A DNA stretch of 64,000 nucleotides, taken from positions 1,178,001 through 1,242,000 of the forward strand of contig OZ245718.1 of NCBI GenBank assembly GCA_965227045.1, given 5' to 3'. Shown here in pieces: positions 58,480 to 64,000 of this stretch. Numbering within the stretch: the stretch's first letter is position 1; the number at the start of each line of letters is the position of its first letter. The position numbers were made by a program, and so were the translations under genes. Source of the DNA: UBA10649 sp965227045 (GTDB taxonomy: Bacteria > Actinomycetota > Actinomycetes > S36-B12). The notes below the pieces were generated by a model. That model ran no database searches and was not told the origin of the DNA. It saw only the letters and a list, made by a program, of their open reading frames with translations.

Positions 58480-59307
58480 ATGGCCGACTCGCGCTCCGTC
58501 AACCTCGCCCACTGGGACGAACGCGCTCCCGCGCACGCGGCCTCTCCCGACTACGCGTTCGCTCGGTTCGTGTCCGACCCGGAGCATCTAAGCGACGTGG
58601 TCCAGTTCGACCTCCCGCGGCTCGGTGACATCTCGGGGCTGGCGGGCTTGCACCTGCAGTGCCACATCGGCACGGACACGCTCTCGCTCAGTCGGCTGGG
58701 GGCGCGCATGACCGGGCTCGACTTCTCGCCCGTATCGATCGACCAGGCACGCGACCTCGCAGCGCGGGCCGGGGCAGAAATCGACTACGCGGTTGCCGAC
58801 GCCTACGACGCCGTGAACGCACTGGGTGAGGGGACTTTCGATCTCGTCTACACCGGCATTGGTGCGCTGTGCTGGCTGCCGGACATCGACCGATGGGCGA
58901 AGACGGTCCGCGGCCTGCTCCGGCCAGGCGGCCGGCTGTTCATTCGCGAGGGGCACCCCCTGCTGTGGGCGCTCGACTACGAACGCGAGGACACCGAGCT
59001 CGTGTTGCGTTATCCCTACTTCGAGACGGCTGATCCTGTAGTCGACAACACCGAGGGCTCGTACGTGGAGATCGAGGGATCACTGACTCACACGGAGAAC
59101 CACTCGTGGAACCACGGTCTCGGGGAGATCGTCACGGCTCTGCTCGATGCCGGCATGAGGATCACCGCACTCGACGAGCAGGAGAGCGTTCCGTGGAATC
59201 CGTTCAGCGCCGACATCGTCCGCCTTGGTGAAGGCGGGGAGTGGCGCTTCATCGATGAGTCGACGCGGATCCCGCTGACCTACACCCTGCAGGCGGTCGC
59301 GACGTAG
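58480..59307 (+). CDS. Class I SAM methyltransferase
   Basis: 275 residues. LHLQCHIGTDTLSLSRLGARMTGLDFSPVSIDQARDLA is a motif I variant (Q-C-H-x-G in place of D-x-G-x-G) known from one Methyltransf_11/25-like group. FDLVYTGIGALCWLPDIDRWAKTVRGLLRPGGRLFIREGHP covers motifs II-III. The C-terminal part carries a long acid-rich insertion near HTENHSWNHG. It methylates a small molecule; the substrate is unknown. It converges with the octapeptide-repeat gene, the stops being adjacent. Confidence 0.88.
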   Translation: MADSRSVNLAHWDERAPAHAASPDYAFARFVSDPEHLSDVVQFDLPRLGDISGLAGLHLQCHIGTDTLSLSRLGARMTGLDFSPVSIDQARDLAARAGAEIDYAVADAYDAVNALGEGTFDLVYTGIGALCWLPDIDRWAKTVRGLLRPGGRLFIREGHPLLWALDYEREDTELVLRYPYFETADPVVDNTEGSYVEIEGSLTHTENHSWNHGLGEIVTALLDAGMRITALDEQESVPWNPFSADIVRLGEGGEWRFIDESTRIPLTYTLQAVAT

Positions 59308-60312
59308 TCAGCGACGCAGCAGCGCCCGCTCGGCAGTGGTCAGAACGGCAAGTTGTTTAGGCCGGAGCGCGGCGACCTGACGCGGAGTCAGAGCGCGCAG
59401 TTGCGGGGTAGTCAACGCACCGACCGCCTGCGGAGACAGAAACTTCACCGCGGCCGGTCGTAACGCCTCGATCGCATCGACAGACAACGCGCGGACTGCC
59501 GCCGGACTGAGGCTCGCGGCCCGTGCCGGCCGGATTACCGATGCCTGTTCCGGGCTCAGCGCAGCGGCCTGGGCGGGGGTGAGCGCAGTGAAGGCCACGG
59601 CGGGCAGCCGGCCGAAGACCGTCGGCTCGATCGTCGCAATCTGCGCCGGTGACAGCGCCGCGAGCTGGGCTGGCCGGAATGCCTCCGGGCGCTCGATGAC
59701 GACCCGCTGCTCGTCTTCGCCACCGCTCGAGGGGCCGACCGAGGTGGCGCCCGTGCTGGGCGTGACCGTCACGGCTTCCGGGGTGGAGCCGCTGTCCGTC
59801 GATCCTGAGCCGTCGGCTCCCCCGCCGTCGTCAGCCGCGCATCCGCCCGCGCCAGCACTGCCGCGTGTCGTAGCGGTGATCGAGGCTGTCGACGTCCGCA
59901 CCGGCCGGTCCGGATCGGTGACCCCAAGATCATCGGAAAGCCGGGGCGTGAACGTGGCATTGGCGGTGAAGGTGTACTGCGTGCCGGGAGCTAGGCACTC
60001 GATCGCAAACGACACGAATTCTGCGGGGCACGGGTTCGTGTTCACCAGTGCTGCCTCGGGATCCTCGTACGACCACGTCGCGGACGCGACGGTTCCCGCT
60101 GACGATGTCACGTCGTACGCGATCACCGGGTTGAACGGCAACTGATCCAACGCGGCGCTGCTCACGCACGCACCCACATGGATCTCGGAGGCGCTCGTGC
60201 GCACGACGCTCAGCGAGATATCGCCGCTGTCGGCATGAGCTGGCGCCGCACCGATGAAGCCAGCAACGAGGACTGATGTCATGGCAACCAGTGCGCGCGC
60301 AGATCTGGGCAT
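59308..60312 (-). CDS. Secreted protein with ~15 octapeptide repeats
   Basis: 334 residues. A signal peptide (VAMTSVLVAGFIGAAPAHA) is followed by a beta-rich domain of ~130 residues with four Cys, a Gly/Ser/Asp- and Thr-rich linker (~145-200), and from about residue 213 a run of ~15 tandem octapeptides with consensus S/R/T-P-x-Q-x-x-A-L (for example SPAQIATI, TPAQAAAL, TPRQVAAL). Each would make a short turn and helix, giving a rod or solenoid. Such octad runs occur in bacterial surface proteins, but the function is unknown. It follows the Gly-rich protein gene by 12 bp. Confidence 0.85.
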   Translation of the reverse strand: MPRSARALVAMTSVLVAGFIGAAPAHADSGDISLSVVRTSASEIHVGACVSSAALDQLPFNPVIAYDVTSSAGTVASATWSYEDPEAALVNTNPCPAEFVSFAIECLAPGTQYTFTANATFTPRLSDDLGVTDPDRPVRTSTASITATTRGSAGAGGCAADDGGGADGSGSTDSGSTPEAVTVTPSTGATSVGPSSGGEDEQRVVIERPEAFRPAQLAALSPAQIATIEPTVFGRLPAVAFTALTPAQAAALSPEQASVIRPARAASLSPAAVRALSVDAIEALRPAAVKFLSPQAVGALTTPQLRALTPRQVAALRPKQLAVLTTAERALLRR

Positions 60313-60324
60313 GTCGTCGCCTGC

Positions 60325-61755
60325 CTACGGGTACGACACGGAAGGTGAGGATGCTGCCGTGAGCTTCCCGACGCCGCCGACGGTGGTGCGCGCAAAGACC
60401 TTGAACGTCACACCGGTGGCGCCGGACAGCGACAGGCTCGACGAGCAGTCCCAGCCTGCGTTCAACGACTCACACGCGGACTCCGTCGCGCCGGAGATGT
60501 TGATAGTTCGCGGCGTGACCGGGCCGCCCTTCGCGTAAATGTTGCCCGAACTGGTACCGCCGGGCAGGTAGTACACGACTGTGTAGGAAGCCACCGCCTG
60601 CGGCGACACGAACGTCGTCGGCGCCGTCCAGGACAGCACGGCCGTGTTCGAGGCGACGACACCCGTGACTCCAGGCGTTCCGGTCGGGGCGGTGCGCGGG
60701 CAGGTGTAGTTGTCCTTGTACGCGATGACGACAGTGCCGCGAGCCCCGGCGCCGCCGCTGGTCAACGCGATCGTCGCGCTGTTTGCGCCGCCGCCACCGC
60801 CGCCGCCTGCGACTCCGCCAGTCGTGTTCGCGTCCGCACCGTTGTAGACGGCGGGATCCGCGGAGTCGATGCCGCCCGCGCCACCGCCACCGGAACCACC
60901 GGTCGACGCGCTCGTGCGACCACCTCCGCCTCCGCCACCGCCATACGTGACTGACACGTTCGTGGCATCGCTATTGGACTCGCCGCTACCGCCGTTTCCG
61001 CCCTTGGAGTTGGACGCGTTGGATCCAGCCGTTGGGCTGGCGCCGCCACCTCCGCCTCCCGTGCGCCGCGTCTCCTGCTGAGATGCGTTTCCGGAGCCCG
61101 CATTTCCCGTTCCGCCGTTGCCGCCGCTGGTGGCTCCGGTGCCGCCGGTCTGCGCCGAATTGTTGTACGAGCCCCCGCCTCCCGCGCTGCTCCCGGCCGG
61201 CATGCCGGAGTAGATGGTTCCGCTCGCTCCCGATGCTGCAGACGAGTCGCCAGAACCCCCGCCGGCACCGCCCGTCGCCTCGAAATGCTGCGAGCCGCCC
61301 GCGACGATGGTCGACGTCCCGGAGGCTCCGCGCTGAGTCAAGCTGGTCGAGCCGGCGCCACCCTGCCCGATCGTGATCGTGTACGCGGTGCCTGCTTCGA
61401 GCGAGACGTCGGTCTCGAGGTACTCCAGGGCCGCTCCGCCACCGCCACCGCCACCGGACTTCGCGATTCCCCCGGCGCCGCCACCGCCACCGCCACCCAT
61501 GATGAACATCTTCACGGGCATGGCGACCGTGTTGGGCGTGGTGAACGTGCCATCGGCGGTGAACGTGAAGCGTCGGTAGTTGTTGGCGACGAGAACCTGC
61601 GAGGCGCCAGTGGTCCAGGCGTTGCAGTAGTTCGGTATCTCGGGAAATGCCGCGACAGTGGAGGCCGTCGGGATCGAGGTCAGGACCAGACCAGCGCCAA
61701 CGATGCCGACTACCACGAGCGCACGAGCAGACCTCTGCGCTCCAGAGCGTGCCAC
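60325..61755 (-). CDS. Secreted glycine-rich protein with fibronectin-III-like C-terminus
   Basis: 476 residues from GTG 61755, preceded by GGGGGA. A signal peptide (VVVGIVGAGLVLTSIPTAS) leads into FTADGTFTTPNTVAMPVKMFIMGGGGGG, then ~250 residues dominated by Gly with Ser, Ala and Thr (several G8-like runs), ending in ARGTVVIAY. This pattern recurs in phage tail-tip and surface glycine-rich proteins. The last ~120 residues (PTGTPGVTGVVASNTAVLSWTAP) resemble a fibronectin type III domain. The function is unknown, possibly adhesion or cell-surface scaffold. It leads a two-gene operon. Confidence 0.85.
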   Translation of the reverse strand: MARSGAQRSARALVVVGIVGAGLVLTSIPTASTVAAFPEIPNYCNAWTTGASQVLVANNYRRFTFTADGTFTTPNTVAMPVKMFIMGGGGGGGAGGIAKSGGGGGGGAALEYLETDVSLEAGTAYTITIGQGGAGSTSLTQRGASGTSTIVAGGSQHFEATGGAGGGSGDSSAASGASGTIYSGMPAGSSAGGGGSYNNSAQTGGTGATSGGNGGTGNAGSGNASQQETRRTGGGGGGASPTAGSNASNSKGGNGGSGESNSDATNVSVTYGGGGGGGGRTSASTGGSGGGGAGGIDSADPAVYNGADANTTGGVAGGGGGGGANSATIALTSGGAGARGTVVIAYKDNYTCPRTAPTGTPGVTGVVASNTAVLSWTAPTTFVSPQAVASYTVVYYLPGGTSSGNIYAKGGPVTPRTINISGATESACESLNAGWDCSSSLSLSGATGVTFKVFARTTVGGVGKLTAASSPSVSYP

Positions 61756-62024
61756 CGAATTCCCCCAGATAATCCCGGCTAATCCACCTCGGGAATCATA
61801 CGACGGGTTTCGGGCTCAGTTAAGCCTTCGGAAGCATTTTCGCCGCCGCGACCGGCGCTTCGATGGTCGGGCAAACCCGTTGCAGCACAGCGCCTTTGCC
61901 GACTGCACGCTCAATCACATCTCAAATCTGGCCAGTTCCGGTCGACATCAGGAACCTGCGTGCCATCTGTCGCAGTTTTGTCGCAAATTGAGTCGTATTG
62001 CGTCGATTGGCAGTTTCGCGATTG
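61756..62024 (+). other. Gene-free gap of 269 bp
   Basis: Neither strand holds a convincing gene. It is less GC-rich than its surroundings, which suits a promoter region for the Gly-rich protein gene. TTATCT on the minus strand (61783-61778 approx.) is a possible -10. The other end is the 3' side of the BtuF-like gene, and I see no terminator hairpin. Confidence 0.4.
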
Positions 62025-62912
62025 TCACGTTCTCAGGCGAGCTATTGCACCCGGTTTCGGCTGATGGACGGCGCCTGGGTGCAGGATCGCGGCTAGCGAC
62101 TCAACGCCGTCAACCAGGCGCGGTCCCGGACGCACCACAAGCCCGTCGGCGTCGATCGCCCACACCGGTAGGCCGGGCAGGTGCGCGGCGACGACGCGCG
62201 CCTGCTGCAGTGCGCCGTCGAGGTGATAGCCGCACGGCGCGACCACGACGATGTCCGGCGTCGCCTCGGCGATCGCCTGCCAGGTGGTCTGCGCCGAACG
62301 ACCGCCCGCTACGGCCGATACGGGCTCACCGCCTGCAGCGACGACGAGGTCGGGCACCCAGTGCCCAGCCGAGAACGGCGGGTCCACCCACTCGATCACC
62401 ACGACCCGTGGACGAGGAAGTCCAGCCACGCGATCAGCGACGTCACGCAGTCGTGCTCGAAGGGCGGCGACGAACTCCTCGGCGCGCGGGCCGACGCCCG
62501 TGCGCCCGCCGACCGCGAGTATCGACTGGAGCACCTCCTCGAGGGTGCGCGGATCGAGCGAGAGCACGTCGGCCGAGCAGCCCAGATGCGTCAACGCATC
62601 CTCGACCTGGCCCGCGGGCACCGCGCACACGCGACAGATGTCCTGGCTGATGATCAGGTCGGGAGCAAGCTCGGCCATGGCACCTGCGTGCAAGGTGTAG
62701 AGGTCCTCGCCCGCTGCCATCCGCTCGTGCACGTAGGCATCGATCTCACCCGGTGTCATGGACGATGTGTCGCGGCCGGTGACGAGCACCGTCTTGTCAC
62801 TGCGCGCACGCGCCGGCTCGTCGCATTCGAAGGTCACGCCCACGAGCTGGTCGTCGAGTCCGAGCGCGTAGACGATCTCCGTCGCCGACGGAAGCATCGA
62901 GACCACGCGCAT
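62025..62912 (-). CDS. BtuF/FecB-like cobalamin-binding protein, cytosolic form
   Basis: 295 residues from ATG 62912. RVVSMLPSATEIVYALGLDDQLVGVTFECDEP is the periplasmic-binding-protein family opening used by BtuF-like proteins, LAPDLIISQDICRVCAVP the second, and PRVVVIEWVDPPFSAGHWVPDLVVAAGGEP the third. No signal peptide or lipobox is present, as in the actinomycete cobalamin-binding-like group. Cys are near residue 100 and 105 (DICRVCAV). Function as transporter component is doubtful without an export signal. TACCCT 6 nt upstream of the ATG suggests leaderless expression. A frame to 63125 is rejected. Confidence 0.85.
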   Translation of the reverse strand: MRVVSMLPSATEIVYALGLDDQLVGVTFECDEPARARSDKTVLVTGRDTSSMTPGEIDAYVHERMAAGEDLYTLHAGAMAELAPDLIISQDICRVCAVPAGQVEDALTHLGCSADVLSLDPRTLEEVLQSILAVGGRTGVGPRAEEFVAALRARLRDVADRVAGLPRPRVVVIEWVDPPFSAGHWVPDLVVAAGGEPVSAVAGGRSAQTTWQAIAEATPDIVVVAPCGYHLDGALQQARVVAAHLPGLPVWAIDADGLVVRPGPRLVDGVESLAAILHPGAVHQPKPGAIARLRT

Positions 62913-62938
62913 GCGCTGAGGGTATCGACGTCGGATCG

Positions 62939-63286
62939 TCAGGGATGAATGTCGAGGACCGCGATGAGGTCGTCGCGCAGTTCGAACTTCTGCTTCAAGT
63001 CCGCGACGCCGCCGGGGAAATTGCCCTCGATGCGCATCAAGACCGTGAACTCGTCGTCGCCGGTGGCCTCGACGGACAGCACCGTGGTGGTCCAGACGAA
63101 TGCTGCAGCCACCTTCTCGCGCCACGCAATGATCTGCGCGCGACCTACATGAGTCTCGCCCTCGTCGCGGACGACGCCGTCATTGGTGAAGCAGTCAGCG
63201 AGGGCGAGCCAATCGCCCGCATCGGCGGCGGCGAGGTAGCGGGCGATGGCGCCAGGGGTACTCGGTGTGGCTGCGCGTACGGTCAT
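62939..63286 (-). CDS. NTF2-like (SnoaL) domain protein
   Basis: 115 residues from ATG 63286. AIARYLAAADAGDWLALADCFTNDGVVRDEGETHVGRAQIIAWREKV is the SnoaL/NTF2 opening with its cone-shaped helix-strand pattern, and EFTVLMRIEGNFPGGVADLKQKFELRDDLIAVLDI the sheet. Most members are small ligand-binding or isomerase-like proteins. A TACGGT box 7 nt before the ATG, inside a perfect palindrome, suggests a leaderless, regulated gene. The extension of the frame to 63988 runs inside the oxidoreductase gene and is rejected. Confidence 0.9.
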   Translation of the reverse strand: MTVRAATPSTPGAIARYLAAADAGDWLALADCFTNDGVVRDEGETHVGRAQIIAWREKVAAAFVWTTTVLSVEATGDDEFTVLMRIEGNFPGGVADLKQKFELRDDLIAVLDIHP

Positions 63287-63306
63287 TGCGCTGACCGTAC
63301 GCGCAG
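63271..63306. promoter_or_regulatory. Palindrome over the start of the NTF2-like gene
   Basis: A perfect 15-bp inverted repeat (arms 63271-63285 and 63292-63306, 6-bp spacer) covers the start codon and the TACGGT box (63299-63294) of the minus-strand gene. If the transcript is leaderless, the palindrome is a DNA operator; otherwise it would be a start-masking hairpin. Confidence 0.65.
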
Positions 63307-63336
63307 CGTCCGACACCCGCCCCTCTCTCTTCCTTC

Positions 63337-63397
63337 CGCGAGTGGGCACCTGTCGGGGTGCTGGGCGCGATTTCGCCCCGACAAGTGCCCACTCGCG
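63337..63397. repeat. Long intergenic hairpin (22-bp stem, 17-nt loop)
   Basis: Arms 63337-63358 and 63376-63397 are complementary except for one position, with a 17-nt loop. The size and loop match the element at 38823-38879, although the sequence differs. It lies upstream of the molybdopterin oxidoreductase gene. Confidence 0.7.
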
Positions 63398-63415
63398 TGA
63401 AGGGGAGGCGGCGTC

Positions 63416-63427
63416 TACGGTGGCGCT
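63416..63427 (+). promoter_or_regulatory. Leaderless -10 box (TACGGT) for the molybdopterin oxidoreductase gene
   Basis: TACGGT (63416-63421) ends 6 nt before the ATG at 63428. Confidence 0.5.
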
Positions 63428-64000
63428 ATGGCCACGACACGGGGATTCCTTGGACGCCGGCAGGAGCGCGACCCTCGGCTGCCGCCGGGCCAGTACGACA
63501 CCGGCACCGACTGGCCCGTGCTCACCGCCGAGGTCACGCCGAACCTGCATACCGACCAGTGGACGATGACCGTCGATGGGCTCGTCGAGTCGCCGACGAC
63601 GTGGACCTGGGACGAGGCTCACGCGCTGCCGCAGTCGGAATACACGGGCGACATCCACTGCGTCACCACCTGGTCGATGCTCGGGGTGACATTCGGCGGG
63701 GTCAGTGTCGACGTGCTCCTCGATGCGGCGAAGCCGACCGCCGACGCCGCATACGTCATGGCGACCTCGACGACCGGCTACACCACGAACCTTCCGCTCG
63801 ACGACCTGCGCGGCGGGAAGGCGTGGGTGGCCTGGTCCTTCGAAGGCCAGCCCCTGACTCCCGCACACGGCGGTCCCGTTCGACTGCTCGTGCCGCACCT
63901 GTACTTCTGGAAGAGCGCGAAGTGGGTGACCTCGCTGACGTTGATGCGAGATGACGAGCCCGGTTTCTGGGAACGCAATGGGTACCACGACCGTGGCGAC
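63428..64000 (+). CDS. Molybdopterin-dependent oxidoreductase, sulfite-oxidase type, 3' end cut
   Basis: 191 codons are open to the window edge. LPPGQYDTGTDWPVLTAEVTPNLHTDQWTMTVDGLVESP is the oxidoreductase molybdopterin-binding domain start. GDIHCVTTWSMLGVTFGGV carries the Cys that ligates Mo, and TTGYTTNLPLDDLRGGKAWVAW and HGGPVRLLVPHLYFWKSAKWV match later parts of the family. No twin-arginine signal is visible at the N-terminus, so it is probably cytosolic, as in YedY-unlike actinomycete members. It is expected to reach about 200 residues in this short family, so it lacks only its last residues. Confidence 0.88.
   Translation, partial: MATTRGFLGRRQERDPRLPPGQYDTGTDWPVLTAEVTPNLHTDQWTMTVDGLVESPTTWTWDEAHALPQSEYTGDIHCVTTWSMLGVTFGGVSVDVLLDAAKPTADAAYVMATSTTGYTTNLPLDDLRGGKAWVAWSFEGQPLTPAHGGPVRLLVPHLYFWKSAKWVTSLTLMRDDEPGFWERNGYHDRGD

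Noticed and set aside
60325..61755. Repetitive GGC/GCC runs as a possible CRISPR or minisatellite
   Set aside because: The repeats are codons of a Gly-rich secreted protein and have no spaced direct repeats of constant length.

Overview
The window is GC-rich DNA from an actinomycete (Actinomycetota). Supporting signs are a paired clpP1-clpP2 next to tig, an Lsr2 nucleoid protein, many GTG starts, frequent ATGA/GTGA gene overlaps, and a recurring TANNNT box 5-7 nt before the start codon that suggests leaderless mRNAs. Genus cannot be fixed from the sequence; a Propionibacteriales-like organism is only a guess.

Layout. 1-3.5 kb: the end of a c-di-GMP phosphodiesterase (GGDEF-EAL), then a minus-strand run of clpX followed by a two-gene nucleotidyltransferase pair that resembles a toxin-antitoxin module. 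3.6-6.3 kb: a secreted repeat protein and a DUF4012 membrane protein. 6.5-34.2 kb: a large surface-glycan island. It holds two ~900-residue bimodular paralogues of glycosyltransferase type, a nucleotidyltransferase-methyltransferase fusion, further glycosyltransferases, GSCFA/SGNH/WcbI-type decoration enzymes, two FkbM methyltransferases and two sulfotransferase-like proteins. Its core is a tight operon encoding a NeuB-type synthase, SDR, aldehyde dehydrogenase, NeuA-type CMP-sugar synthetase and a full-length transketolase. This set looks like a route to an ulosonic/nonulosonic acid for a cell-surface polymer, but it lacks the usual epimerase or aminotransferase genes of the known sialic, legionaminic and pseudaminic acid routes. 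34.2-37.4 kb: a MazEF-like module, lsr2 and a secreted beta-propeller.

37.4-40.3 kb: clpP2-clpP1-tig, all on the minus strand. In most actinomycetes clpX follows clpP2 closely; here ~34 kb lies between them on the same strand, so the glycan island appears to sit inside the clp locus.

40.3-50.4 kb: tRNA-Pro, an L,D-transpeptidase, tandem secreted pentapeptide-repeat proteins, small enzymes, and a minus-strand set of GT4 glycosyltransferase, methyltransferase, terpenoid-cyclase-like alpha-toroid protein and quinone oxidoreductase. 50.4-64 kb: tRNA-Gly, a lipoprotein, and many small redox/catabolic genes (FAD oxidase, EthD, DHFR-like, HxlR regulator with its operator, NAD(P)-binding protein, RidA, aldo/keto reductase, hydrolase). 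It ends with two secreted low-complexity proteins (octapeptide-repeat and glycine-rich), a BtuF-like protein, an NTF2-like protein and a molybdopterin oxidoreductase cut by the window edge.

No CRISPR array, transposase or rRNA was seen.
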